From Alphaproteobacteria bacterium (lineage in GTDB: Bacteria > Pseudomonadota > Alphaproteobacteria > Sphingomonadales > Emcibacteraceae), in the NCBI GenBank assembly GCA_030428615.1, contig JAUIDN010000008.1, positions 56,232-120,231 on the forward strand: a stretch of 64,000 bases of DNA, given 5' to 3'. Shown here piece after piece: positions 17,411 to 26,390 of this stretch. Made by a program: the position numbers and the translations under genes. Each line of letters starts with the position of its first letter. Within the stretch, counting starts at the first letter, position 1. The notes under the pieces are model-generated. The model was not told the origin of the DNA, ran no database searches, and worked only from the letters and a program-made list of their open reading frames with translations.

Positions 17411-18559
17411 TTATAATTCTTTTCGATATAATCTGTATGTTTTATACTTAACGCAGCCAACAGTTTCCAATAATTTTGAAAGCCGGGTATTTTCTTCAAG
17501 AACCCATGAAAGTTCAGCTTCCACGCATCCGACTTTTACTGCACTTTGTCGACATGCTTCAAACAGGCCAAACGACATTATACCACTAAGGCGGCCATTT
17601 TGGTATTCTTTGCGTACTCCCATTAGGGGGACACGCACCGTTTTGAAACTCGGATTCAGCTTCAGTCTCCAAAGCAACTTAAATATACCAAACGGGAATA
17701 GCTTTCCATTTAGATCTGAAATGATTTCATTTATGTTCGGCAGGGTAACCATCATTGCCTGTGGAATGCCGTCTACTTCTGCAATGTATGTGAAATCTTC
17801 GCGGATAATCATTTTAAGTTCTTTTACCGCATGGTCTAATTCAGCCTGGGTGAAAGGGATATATTTCCAATTGTCAGTCCAGGCATCATTAAATATATCG
17901 AGAATTATCTTCAGTTCTTCTTCGTATTTATTCATATTGATAGGGCGGAAAGTGACCTGACCTTTATCGACAGCACGGTCAACAAGCTTCTGTATGGTTG
18001 GTGGTAGGATCGGTTTGCTAATATCAAGTTTATAAGCCCAGGTATCTTTAACCTGCTCTAATCCGGCACCCTTCACAAGTTTTTCGAAATATGGGCGGCT
18101 GTGTCCCATCAGTAGACTGGGGGGAGTATCATGTCCATCGACCAACATTCCTGTTTCTTCATTTATGGAAAGGCTGAATGGGCCAATAGCCTCGACCATG
18201 CCATTTTCCTTTAACCAGTCCGTTGCTGTGTCAAACAGTGCATTAGCGACATCCTGATCATCAATACAATCAAAATAGCCGTAATGACCTGTGTTTATGC
18301 CGTGATATTCGGGGACAAGCGAATCGATTTGCGCGCTTATGCGACCTACAGGCTTTCCGTCTTTAAAGGCAACCCAGAAACGAACTTCGGCATGCTGGAA
18401 ATAAGGGTTTTTCTTTTCGTCAATGGCGTCCAATCGTTCCATAATGAGTGGTGGAACCCAGTTTGGCTCATCCTTATAAATATCCCAGAGAAGCTTTATG
18501 AAAGTCTCTTTCTCTTTTCTGCTAAAGGCGGGTTTGATTTCGATGTTTGTAGATGTCAC
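17411..18559 (-). CDS. GNAT-fold N-acyltransferase-like protein, candidate bacterial ceramide synthase
   Basis: A 382-residue protein of the large GNAT-like family that opens with a WxLYxxxPxWVPPL-type segment (here IYKDEPNWVPPLIMERL). It continues with VAFKDGKPVGRISAQID, an acyl-CoA binding style strand, and ends with a second GNAT-like half (GVRKEYQNGRLSGIMSFGLFEA). Such proteins are often called N-acetyltransferases without proof. In Caulobacter the ceramide synthase bCerS is a GNAT-like protein encoded near serine palmitoyltransferase. Here the gene lies 3.5 kb from spt, 18 bases after lptG, so that role is a reasonable inference. The GTG at 18559 has AGGA six bases upstream and is preferred to the TTG at 18562. 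Confidence 0.65.
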   Translation of the reverse strand: MTSTNIEIKPAFSRKEKETFIKLLWDIYKDEPNWVPPLIMERLDAIDEKKNPYFQHAEVRFWVAFKDGKPVGRISAQIDSLVPEYHGINTGHYGYFDCIDDQDVANALFDTATDWLKENGMVEAIGPFSLSINEETGMLVDGHDTPPSLLMGHSRPYFEKLVKGAGLEQVKDTWAYKLDISKPILPPTIQKLVDRAVDKGQVTFRPINMNKYEEELKIILDIFNDAWTDNWKYIPFTQAELDHAVKELKMIIREDFTYIAEVDGIPQAMMVTLPNINEIISDLNGKLFPFGIFKLLWRLKLNPSFKTVRVPLMGVRKEYQNGRLSGIMSFGLFEACRQSAVKVGCVEAELSWVLEENTRLSKLLETVGCVKYKTYRLYRKEL

Positions 18560-18577
18560 CAACAGTCCTTTTTATAT

Positions 18578-19708
18578 TTATTCTTCTGTTAAGAGTATAA
18601 AGCTTATCCCAGCCAAACCAAAAAGTAAAAATGGAAGCCAGGCAGCAATAATAGGGGGGACAGCACCATATTGTCCCAAGGCGACAAACAGATTATTGAC
18701 CACAAAAAAACCAAATCCCAAAGACAGGGATACCAGAATTCGTCCAAGTAAATTACCACCCCTGTGAAGCCCGAATGCGGCAAGCCCGGCCAGAAGCGGC
18801 ATTAATAAAGTGCTGAGGGGGGAAACATATTTTTGGAGAAGCATGGTATAAAGATTACTTGTATCATGTCCTTCAGATTGGAGCTGGTTTATTGCACGTC
18901 GGAGACGCGGTAGGTTTACCTGATCCGCGATAATGGCCAACGAAATGAAGCGTTCTGGCGGGATTGATGTTTCCCAGTCCAAATTTTCCAAAACCTTTAT
19001 TTCATGTGTGTTTACATCGAAATCTTTAACGCCATAAAGCTTCCACCCTGCGTCGCGATGTACGGCGAAGTCGGCTTTAATAATGTTAGTAATATCTTTT
19101 TCAGAATTACGAATATACTGCGTCACCTGATCCAGCAATAGAATACTTCCATTTCGGCTCGCGCTTTCCGCTTTTACCAAATTCTGCCCGTCCGTCACCC
19201 AGGCATTATAAACGGAATCCGGAGCAGGCGGAATATCAGCTGCAAAATTATTTTCTTCCCAGTTACGAAGTTCCGCGCGCGCCGGAACCGTAACCATTTC
19301 GGAAAAAACAAAACTGACTGCACCAATAAGAAGAGAGACGGCCATGAGCGGTGTTATGATGCGAAAGGCAGACCAGCCTGAGGCTTTCATAATGATAATT
19401 TCACTATTCACATTCAACACGGAAAGGGTAAGAATGGATGCAAGTAAAGCTACAAAGGGAGAAAATAACGAAATAAGATGTGGAACCCGTAAAGTAACAT
19501 AGCGCCATAAATCTCCATATACAGCTCCTTCGCCAGCCAAGACTTCCTCTGACTTTGCCAGAAGGTCAAGCATTTGCAGCGTTGCGATTAACCCTGCCAG
19601 AATAATTGCATAGCGAACCACAAAGATTTTCGCCAGATACACATCCATACTTCCGGGATTGAATATCTTACCAAAATGCCCACCATAGCTGATTACTCTT
19701 TCAACCAT
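18578..19708 (-). CDS. lptG: LptG-family permease of an Lpt-type lipid exporter
   Basis: A 376-residue YjgP/YjgQ permease. It has membrane segments near residues 30-50, 70-125 and 290-370 around a periplasmic beta-jellyroll domain, which is the LptG layout. In the Lpt machine LptF and LptG form the inner-membrane channel that passes lipopolysaccharide to LptC. The start ATG overlaps the lptF stop by one base (TAATG). A methionine at residue 21 (MDVYLAK) matches the usual LptG N-terminus and could be an alternative start. The next gene is the GNAT-fold protein, not lptD, which is unusual. Confidence 0.9.
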   Translation of the reverse strand: MVERVISYGGHFGKIFNPGSMDVYLAKIFVVRYAIILAGLIATLQMLDLLAKSEEVLAGEGAVYGDLWRYVTLRVPHLISLFSPFVALLASILTLSVLNVNSEIIIMKASGWSAFRIITPLMAVSLLIGAVSFVFSEMVTVPARAELRNWEENNFAADIPPAPDSVYNAWVTDGQNLVKAESASRNGSILLLDQVTQYIRNSEKDITNIIKADFAVHRDAGWKLYGVKDFDVNTHEIKVLENLDWETSIPPERFISLAIIADQVNLPRLRRAINQLQSEGHDTSNLYTMLLQKYVSPLSTLLMPLLAGLAAFGLHRGGNLLGRILVSLSLGFGFFVVNNLFVALGQYGAVPPIIAAWLPFLLFGLAGISFILLTEE

Positions 19709-20883
19709 TATCCCGCAGCCCTTACTCTTCTGAATATTTTGCTGATAGCGTCAACAATAACGTCGGAAATGATCTCCAGGGTTCGTAGCGGAGTACCCCC
19801 GACCTGGTAAGCGCCAATGTAATAAAGCCTTGCGGTAATGCCTATGAAAATTGCGGTCGGAATCCAAATGGAAAGCCATGGGCTGATAATACCTTCCGTT
19901 GAAAAATCGAGACCAAATTCCAATACCTTATGATAAAGAAGTAGAATAAAGACACCAACTGAAATCCCGAGCGCTCTTCCAGATCTTTTGGCAACCAGCC
20001 CAAGCGGAACAGCAAGAAACGGAACAATAAGAATTGACAGAGCACGGGCAATTCTCGAATGCAGAGTGGCGATAACGCCGGTATCCCCCGTGTTTCGTTT
20101 TTGCCATAATTCGTTAAATGTCATTTCCTCAGCATCATCACCGCGGGTTCTGAACTGCTCAAACATGGGTACCTCAAGAGGCAGGTCATGCATGTCAAAA
20201 TTTAAAATACGCGGTCTGTTTTGGCTGGTATCAAAATCAATCAACGATCCTTCATATAGTCTTAAAATAATGTATTTTTGATCCGGCGATGCATAAAAAT
20301 TGCCTCTTTTGGCGCTAACGGAAAAAATATGGCCACTCTCATCCTCTTTCTGTGCGAAGATGTCAACAAGCTCGCGGCCCGAATTGCGGGATTCTTCTAT
20401 TCTGAGTGTCAGACCTTCGCCCAAGTTCGTAAATTCGTTGGATTTTATAGCGGCACCAAGCGCACCGCTACGAACATCAAATATCAATTCTTCATATGCA
20501 TATTTGCTGTAAGGTTGGATGAAACCGACAACCAATATATTAACGACAAGCAGAAATACGGCCAGTAAAATTGAAGGAACTAAAAGACGGTGCAGGCTTA
20601 GTCCGCAGGATAAAAATGCATCTAGTTCACTGCTGAGGGCGAATTTACGAATAGACAGCAACACACCCAAAAACATCGCAAGAGGAATAACCAGTGTCAG
20701 ATATTGTGGCATAAGGTTACCTAACATCCTCCAAACGACGTCTATCGGGCCACCCTGATTGATCACGAAATCAAAAAGCGAAAGCATTTTTTCAAGCAGC
20801 AAAAGGAGCGCGGCAATTCCCAAAGTGGCAAATAAAGGAACGACGGTGTTCTTCAGGATATAGAAATCAATTTTATTAAACAT
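19708..20883 (-). CDS. lptF: LptF-family permease of an Lpt-type lipid exporter
   Basis: A 391-residue YjgP/YjgQ-type permease with six membrane segments flanking a large periplasmic domain. The N-terminus (KIDFYILKNTVVPLFATLGIAALLLLLEK) is typical of LptF. It forms a heterodimer with LptG in the Lpt exporter. It is the first gene of a minus-strand unit lptF-lptG-GNAT-DUF502-rsmJ. Its start faces the divergent diacylglycerol-kinase-like gene across 235 bases of AT-rich DNA, which probably holds both promoters. Confidence 0.9.
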   Translation of the reverse strand: MFNKIDFYILKNTVVPLFATLGIAALLLLLEKMLSLFDFVINQGGPIDVVWRMLGNLMPQYLTLVIPLAMFLGVLLSIRKFALSSELDAFLSCGLSLHRLLVPSILLAVFLLVVNILVVGFIQPYSKYAYEELIFDVRSGALGAAIKSNEFTNLGEGLTLRIEESRNSGRELVDIFAQKEDESGHIFSVSAKRGNFYASPDQKYIILRLYEGSLIDFDTSQNRPRILNFDMHDLPLEVPMFEQFRTRGDDAEEMTFNELWQKRNTGDTGVIATLHSRIARALSILIVPFLAVPLGLVAKRSGRALGISVGVFILLLYHKVLEFGLDFSTEGIISPWLSIWIPTAIFIGITARLYYIGAYQVGGTPLRTLEIISDVIVDAISKIFRRVRAAG

Positions 20884-21118
20884 AAATACCAGATTACCTG
20901 ATTATTGGCTTGTTTTCTCATCTTAGCTCATTTAAGGCTAAGTATATTGAATGTTTAAATATTTAATAGTGGCATTGTAGAAAGTAAACGCAAAATAATA
21001 AACGTTTTTTGCATATGCCAGAACTTTATGTTCAATATGGGGCAATTATATTTAAATTGTATGTGATTTAGTAGTAAACTATCTTGCATCAAATTTTAGT
21101 AAAAACCGGGATAGTAAC

Positions 21119-22084
21119 TTGGATATGATCGCTATTTTGAGTAGTCCTGAATCATTTCAGAATAAAAGTGAAATGGACAAGATCAGGAATATTATCAAGC
21201 AGGAAGGATCTGGGATTATCCACTATGAAGTAAAGAACTTCATGGATATTGGAGAAGCTCTAGCCAGATTTGAACAATGTAATGTTACTGCCATAGTTAT
21301 CGTTGGTGGGCAGGCGCTTTCATCTGCGACATTTGAATATCTGATTGATAAAAAACCTTTCGGTTCGAGACAAATTCCCATTGCAGTTTTATCAGGTGAT
21401 GAAGACCGGTTTATTTCCCAAAGTTTTGGTGCTACAGCAAACCATCCACATCAGGATTTACACAATATTCTCCGTAAACACAGCACTGGAAGGCTGCTTG
21501 ATCACGTTGTAAAAACACCTCTTATTAAAATTGAGGGGGTCATGCATGTCGGTAAACTTTACGGCCTTTATTTTTGTACAGGCGAAATTATCAGCCGAAA
21601 ATCCCTGTTTCAACGTACACTTCATCGGTCTGGAATACGGCAGTTTATACAGAATTATATGACGATTATTTCGCTTTTGTACAAAGCATATATCGGGACC
21701 CGTGGTTTGCGAGACATGGATGACATGATCCGTATCAATCGCAATCAGCGCGGCGCAGTAGTCGGGCGGTATTTTATGGTATTATTAAGCAGTCTCGATT
21801 GGATTTTTCTGGGAACAAAGTTCCCGGTTAAAAAAAACGCTGATACACTTAATTTTCTAAGCGTGGAAAACACGAAAGACGCCATTATAAATACGGGAAA
21901 GCGGATGCTAAAGGGAAATTATTCTGAGCATATGCTCCCTGGTCATGTCATTACAGAAATTGAACATGCCCGATTGGTTTTTAACAAACAGTTTGTAGTG
22001 GATGGTTGTTTTTACGAAACTGACTTAAGTGGTGAGCTGCTTATTTCCGCGGCCGAAGATCTGACATTTATTCGTTTGGATTAA
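21119..22084 (+). CDS. Divergent diacylglycerol/ceramide-kinase-like protein lacking the GGDGT motif
   Basis: A 321-residue protein that I assign to the diacylglycerol kinase catalytic fold from its layout. It has a first strand MIAILSSPESF where family members have NPxSG. The second is IVIVGGQALSSATFEYLI where they have GGDGT, and the third is an IAVLSGDEDRF region where they have PxGTxND. A glycine-rich YGLYFCTGEII strand follows. The catalytic GGDGT is therefore not preserved (GGQALS). It faces and overlaps spt by four bases. Caulobacter has a DAGK-like ceramide kinase next to spt, so a ceramide-related role is inferred. The start is TTG at 21119 (GGGAT seven bases upstream) or ATG at 21125. 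Confidence 0.55.
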   Translation: MDMIAILSSPESFQNKSEMDKIRNIIKQEGSGIIHYEVKNFMDIGEALARFEQCNVTAIVIVGGQALSSATFEYLIDKKPFGSRQIPIAVLSGDEDRFISQSFGATANHPHQDLHNILRKHSTGRLLDHVVKTPLIKIEGVMHVGKLYGLYFCTGEIISRKSLFQRTLHRSGIRQFIQNYMTIISLLYKAYIGTRGLRDMDDMIRINRNQRGAVVGRYFMVLLSSLDWIFLGTKFPVKKNADTLNFLSVENTKDAIINTGKRMLKGNYSEHMLPGHVITEIEHARLVFNKQFVVDGCFYETDLSGELLISAAEDLTFIRLD

Positions 22085-23286
22085 TCCAGAACGTTCAGTT
22101 TTTTTCCGATAGCGATGAATTTTTCAAGCATATAATCAATTTGTTCAAGCGTATGAGCCGCTGAAAGACTGCACCGCATTAAATAAAGACCATTTGGTGT
22201 CGCGGGTGGCACCGCTAGGTTTACATAAACACCTTCCTGCATCATATTCTGCCAGTATGCAACGGCTGTATCTTTATCGTTGATTATGATTGCCGCAATC
22301 GGACTTTCACCTGTCGTTCCCATATTAAAGCCCGCGTTGGCAAGACCGGAATTGAGCCTCATTGAATTTTCAAGGAGCTTTACGCGCAAATTACTGTCCT
22401 TAATAAGCTCAAGTGCCTTGTTTGCTGATGCGACGACCGATGGGGGAAGGGATGCAGTGAATACATAGGGCCGACAGACAAGTCTCAAGGCTTCGAATTT
22501 AGGATGGTTGGAAACACAGTACCCACCTACGGTGCCGACACTTTTGCTAAAGGTTCCAACAGTGAAATCCACAAGGTGTTCTACACCCTGTTCCTGCGCG
22601 ACGCCGCGCCCGGTTTGCCCGAAAACACCTACTGAGTGTGCTTCGTCGACAAGTACGAACGCATCATGTTTTTTTGACGCTTCGGCAAGTTCTTTGATTG
22701 GCGCCTGATCTCCCAACATGCTGTAGACACCTTCGATTACCACAAGAATTCCGGCTTCCGGATCTTTTTTTCGTATTCTGGCCAGCCGTCTCTCAAGATT
22801 TTCCGGGTCATTATGTGTAAAACGTACAACCGTCGCATTGCCCATGGCACAACCATCATAAATACTGGCGTGGCTGTCTGCATCAATAACGACATAATCT
22901 TTTGAGCCTGCAAGGGTAGCAATAACCCCAAGGTTTGCCTGATAACCGGTTGAAAAAACAATCGCATGGTCGACACCGTAGAAATCTTTTAGCGTTTCTT
23001 CCAGTTTTTTATGACCATTATAGGTACCATTCAGTACGCGAGAGCCAGTTGTTCCAGTTCCAAAGCTACTGAGTGCCTCATGCGCCGCTTTCAGACATTC
23101 CTCATTGTATGTCATACCCATATAATTATTGGTACCGGCAAGGATTGTTTTTCGACCATTTATGATTGCTTCAGTGGGGGAAATGACAGCATCCATGCTC
23201 ACAGTGAACGGATTAAGTTCCCCTTCAGGGAGCTTATTATACTCATTCAAAGTGCTATCGAATTTCTCGAAAAGGTCTGTGGTCAT
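22081..23286 (-). CDS. spt: Serine palmitoyltransferase
   Basis: Condenses serine with an acyl thioester to give 3-ketosphinganine, the first step of sphingolipid synthesis. This 401-residue alpha-oxoamine synthase has the PLP lysine at residue 248 in GTFSKSVGTVGGY, the cofactor-binding VLVDEAHSVGVFG, and the substrate-loop GTTGSRVLNG. The TFSKSVGTVGG wording and a soluble homodimer length match Sphingomonas-type SPT. 8-amino-7-oxononanoate synthase and KBL are the alternatives. The neighbours (a dedicated acyl carrier protein, an acyl-AMP ligase and a CerR-like reductase) favour SPT. It is the last gene of the minus-strand operon. Confidence 0.88.
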   Translation of the reverse strand: MTTDLFEKFDSTLNEYNKLPEGELNPFTVSMDAVISPTEAIINGRKTILAGTNNYMGMTYNEECLKAAHEALSSFGTGTTGSRVLNGTYNGHKKLEETLKDFYGVDHAIVFSTGYQANLGVIATLAGSKDYVVIDADSHASIYDGCAMGNATVVRFTHNDPENLERRLARIRKKDPEAGILVVIEGVYSMLGDQAPIKELAEASKKHDAFVLVDEAHSVGVFGQTGRGVAQEQGVEHLVDFTVGTFSKSVGTVGGYCVSNHPKFEALRLVCRPYVFTASLPPSVVASANKALELIKDSNLRVKLLENSMRLNSGLANAGFNMGTTGESPIAAIIINDKDTAVAYWQNMMQEGVYVNLAVPPATPNGLYLMRCSLSAAHTLEQIDYMLEKFIAIGKKLNVLD

Positions 23287-23315
23287 ATATGAATATCTTT
23301 TCTAAAAAGTATAAA

Positions 23316-23564
23316 TTATTCGTCTAGAATATCTTTGATGGCTTCGGCAACCTGACCAACTGTTTCCAGATCGGGAAGAATGTTAAGTGGCACTGTTACA
23401 TCAAAATGGTCTTCAATCGCCGCCAGCATATCCATAACAGAAAGAGAATCCAGTTCAAGATCCGTGGCAAATGTTGTTTCAGGTTTGATAGGTACTGATT
23501 TTTGATTGAATGGAGCAATCAGCTCGCTAACCTGGTCAAAAATTTCTGTTGTACTTGGTGTCAT
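23316..23564 (-). CDS. Acyl carrier protein of the sphingolipid cluster
   Basis: An 82-residue acyl carrier protein with the phosphopantetheine attachment serine in LELDSLSVMDM, followed by the acidic helix IEDHFDVTVP. It is distinct from a housekeeping ACP, which would sit with fabF/fabD. It lies 29 bases upstream of spt and downstream of the CerR-like gene, matching the AcpR placement of the Caulobacter ceramide cluster. It likely carries the acyl chain loaded by the acyl-AMP ligase to SPT or to ceramide synthase. Confidence 0.9.
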   Translation of the reverse strand: MTPSTTEIFDQVSELIAPFNQKSVPIKPETTFATDLELDSLSVMDMLAAIEDHFDVTVPLNILPDLETVGQVAEAIKDILDE

Positions 23565-23634
23565 TTTTTATACCTTTAAAATAGGTTGGCTAACTTACAG
23601 AATAAAAAGTCCAAAATCCATTATAAAATTTTGA

Positions 23635-24570
23635 TTATATATATTTGTTATTTTTATACCAGTCGAGTGTTTGTTTAAGGCCCTTTCTCAAGTCATACTG
23701 TGCCTGCCAGTCTTCGTCGTTCAGGTCTCCTGATTTGTTGCAAACCCAATCATGATGGCAAAGTTCATTCACTTTTTTCGCAGATAACATTGGCGCATAG
23801 TTAAAGACAGTCCCAAAAAGGTCATTGGTATGGCCCATAATTTTTAATAAAAATTTTGGAAATGTAATTGTTAAGGGTTTAATATTCAGAATGTCCGAAG
23901 CAATACGATAAAATTCTTCATGAGAATAACCGTTCTTTGCGCCATCATCAATTTCAAGTATTTTTCCCGAATATCTTTCATTGTCAATAAGGCTGATGAT
24001 GGCAGAAGCCAGATCAGATACATGTATCCATGATACCCGGTGGTCAGGATTGGTTGGAATTAGCGCGATACGCCATTTTAAAAGTTTGAATATTTTTAGC
24101 GTTTCTTTATCGGTTGGGCCATATACGGCAGGTGGACGAAGAATAGTCCAGTTAACGGTATCAATTGTCTGTGTCAGCGCTTTTTCGCCATTGTATTTAC
24201 TATCGGCATAATTGGAAATATTTTCCTCACGCGCGGCGAGTGTTGATATATGAATGAATTGCAGACTTTTATCTGCTCTATCGCAAGCGCGCAAAAGCTT
24301 TTCGACAGACCTCGTATTGGCATTTGCAAACGCGTCTTTTGAATTTGCCTTGACTAGTCCCGCTACGTTGATAACGACCCGCACGTCTTTTAGCAGTTCA
24401 TCCAGTGCTTCTTGGTCATCAAAATCGCCGGATATCCAATTTACATTTGATCTGGTTGGCTGAGAACGTCTGGTCAGCGCGTTAACATCATATCCGCGCG
24501 ATACCAGTTCATCTAACAAATGGCTTCCAACAAAACCAGTTGCGCCTGTCAGGGCTATTCGCTTGTTCAT
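23635..24570 (-). CDS. NAD(P)-dependent epimerase/dehydrogenase, candidate ceramide reductase CerR
   Basis: A 311-residue extended short-chain dehydrogenase. The Rossmann dinucleotide motif is GATGFVGSHL at the start, with the catalytic serine-tyrosine-lysine set in HISTLAARE and NYADSKYNGEK. Its general shape recalls the NDUFA9-like family. In Caulobacter the equivalent gene between the ACP and acyl-ligase genes encodes CerR, which reduces the keto group of the sphingolipid base or oxidised ceramide. Gene order here is the same, so this is the most likely role. Confidence 0.78.
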   Translation of the reverse strand: MNKRIALTGATGFVGSHLLDELVSRGYDVNALTRRSQPTRSNVNWISGDFDDQEALDELLKDVRVVINVAGLVKANSKDAFANANTRSVEKLLRACDRADKSLQFIHISTLAAREENISNYADSKYNGEKALTQTIDTVNWTILRPPAVYGPTDKETLKIFKLLKWRIALIPTNPDHRVSWIHVSDLASAIISLIDNERYSGKILEIDDGAKNGYSHEEFYRIASDILNIKPLTITFPKFLLKIMGHTNDLFGTVFNYAPMLSAKKVNELCHHDWVCNKSGDLNDEDWQAQYDLRKGLKQTLDWYKNNKYI

Positions 24571-24585
24571 TTATCATCCCAAAGA

Positions 24586-24621
24586 AAGCGCCAATCTATA
24601 CAGAATGCAAGATTAGCGCTT
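24586..24621 (-). terminator. Hairpin with T-rich flank between acyl-AMP ligase and CerR-like genes
   Basis: AAGCGCCAATC (24586-24596) and GATTAGCGCTT (24611-24621) pair with one mismatch. On the minus strand the stem is followed by CTTTCTTT. It could act as a partial terminator or attenuator within the operon. There is no direct evidence that the transcript ends here. Confidence 0.35.
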
Positions 24622-24653
24622 CATAAACTGTTTCGTCAATTAAGATATTTGAT

Positions 24654-26390
24654 TTACGAGAGATGGCCTTCGAGATATTGGCGGCGTGCTTTTACTCTGC
24701 TTAGCTTGCCGGAAGAAGTTCGTGGAAGTGAACGAGGCGGAACCAAAATCACTTTTGGCGCCTTACCAATCACAGCCTGAACCTCCATCTTAATTCTGTT
24801 TTCCAGGTCTTCCCGGTCTTCTTCGTCGCGCTTGCGGCATTGAACAAGAATAGCAGGTACCTCTTCATCATTTTCACCGGGGATTGAAATCGCTGCGCTA
24901 TCACCAGATCTAAGCTCCGGGAGCTTTTCCACTGCCCATTCAATGTCATGTGGCCAGTGATTTTTACCATTAATGATAATCAAATCTTTGATGCGTCCGA
25001 TGATAAATAATGACCCGTTCGCCATATAGCCGATATCACCGGTGTCAAGCCATCCGTCTTCAGATAAACATTGGCGGGTGGCTTCTTCGTCCATATAGTA
25101 TCCGACCATCACACTTGGCCCTTTTACACACACTCTACCTATTTCCCTGTCGACCAAAGCATCATCATGTTCATCGCGGATCTCCAGTTCATATTCCGGA
25201 AGCGGCTTTCCGCAATTAACGACTTCACGGTAATTTGCGCCGTTTCCGTTGATCTTGTGCTCACGCACTGATTTAACATCGCCGCTCAGAACCTCTTCAC
25301 TGACAAGGTCGACTTGGTAACCGGAACTCTTTGGGCCGAAGCTTACGGCCAAAGTACATTCAGCCAATCCATAGCTTGGCATAAAAGCGCGTTTATCAAA
25401 TCCGCAATCTTTAAAAGTTTCTGCAAAAATTTCCAACACATTTGGTCTGATCATATCTGCGCCAATACCGGCGACACGCCAACTTGAAAGGTCAAGACCT
25501 TCCAAATCAGTTGAATTCGCGCGTCTGGCACAAATTTCGTATCCAAATGTCGGTCCCGAGCACATAGTGCCCCTGTTTTTTGAAATTAACTTTAACCACT
25601 GTATTGGGCGGCGGGCAAACGCTTCTGTAGCGAGATAATCAATCGATACCTGACAGGTGATGGGCGATATCAACATCCCAACCAGCCCCATGTCGTGATA
25701 AAACGGCAACCAGGAAACCGCCCGGTCATCGTCCTGAACTTCCATGCCAATGCGGCCAATGCCGTGACAGTTTGACATCAATGAACGGTGAGTAACAGCA
25801 ACACCATGCGGGAAACGCGTGCTTCCCGATGAATATTGAAGATAAGCCAGATCATCTGGCTCCACCAACGGTAATTCAACATTTTTAATATCAGCATCAC
25901 TGGATTGTGCTTCAAACGTATCAGGTGAGCCGACAAATTCCATTTTAAGGCCATGTGTTGCTTCGTCTAGTAACGGAAGCATGTATGCTGCAGAAATAGC
26001 AACGCTGGCTTTACAGCTCTTCATCTGTTCGTGTAATTGCTCTGTATAGCCGTCTCGACCACCAAAGGACGTTGGCAGTGGAAGCGGGACAGGTAATAAT
26101 CCTGCATATTGGCAGCCTAGAAAGTAGCAGACGAAATCTTCGTTGGTTTCAGCAATCAGGGCGACACGGGAGTGTCGTTTAACCCCGAAATGGACCAGAC
26201 GTTTACCGATTTCATGGGCACGGTCCCGTATTTGGCCATAGCTAATACTGTTCTCCAGCTCCCCTCTCGCTGAATAGAAGTTTAGCCCTCGCAAGCCTTG
26301 GGCCGCATAATCCAGCGCTTCTGGCAGGGTTTTGAAATCTGCATATCTTCGGGGAAGACCGGGATCTAATGTAGGTGTAGGTTCAAGCAT
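24654..26390 (-). CDS. Fatty acyl-AMP ligase / acyl-ACP synthetase of the sphingolipid cluster
   Basis: A 578-residue adenylate-forming enzyme of the FAAL type. The AMP-binding motif is YLQYSSGSTRFPHGVAVTH, with SWLPFYHDMGLVG as in other FAALs, PSYGLAECTLAV, WLDTGDIGYM, and a late lysine-containing TSSGKLSR tail. It would activate a fatty acid as acyl-AMP and load it on the adjacent acyl carrier protein. It heads the operon acyl-AMP ligase, CerR-like, ACP, spt, equivalent to AasR in Caulobacter. A polyketide role is the alternative, but no such synthase is present. Confidence 0.88.
   Translation of the reverse strand: MLEPTPTLDPGLPRRYADFKTLPEALDYAAQGLRGLNFYSARGELENSISYGQIRDRAHEIGKRLVHFGVKRHSRVALIAETNEDFVCYFLGCQYAGLLPVPLPLPTSFGGRDGYTEQLHEQMKSCKASVAISAAYMLPLLDEATHGLKMEFVGSPDTFEAQSSDADIKNVELPLVEPDDLAYLQYSSGSTRFPHGVAVTHRSLMSNCHGIGRIGMEVQDDDRAVSWLPFYHDMGLVGMLISPITCQVSIDYLATEAFARRPIQWLKLISKNRGTMCSGPTFGYEICARRANSTDLEGLDLSSWRVAGIGADMIRPNVLEIFAETFKDCGFDKRAFMPSYGLAECTLAVSFGPKSSGYQVDLVSEEVLSGDVKSVREHKINGNGANYREVVNCGKPLPEYELEIRDEHDDALVDREIGRVCVKGPSVMVGYYMDEEATRQCLSEDGWLDTGDIGYMANGSLFIIGRIKDLIIINGKNHWPHDIEWAVEKLPELRSGDSAAISIPGENDEEVPAILVQCRKRDEEDREDLENRIKMEVQAVIGKAPKVILVPPRSLPRTSSGKLSRVKARRQYLEGHLS

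Noticed and set aside
22081..23286. Biotin synthesis enzyme BioF
   Set aside because: The same superfamily, but no other bio genes are present and the adjacent ACP, acyl-AMP ligase and dehydrogenase match the ceramide cluster.
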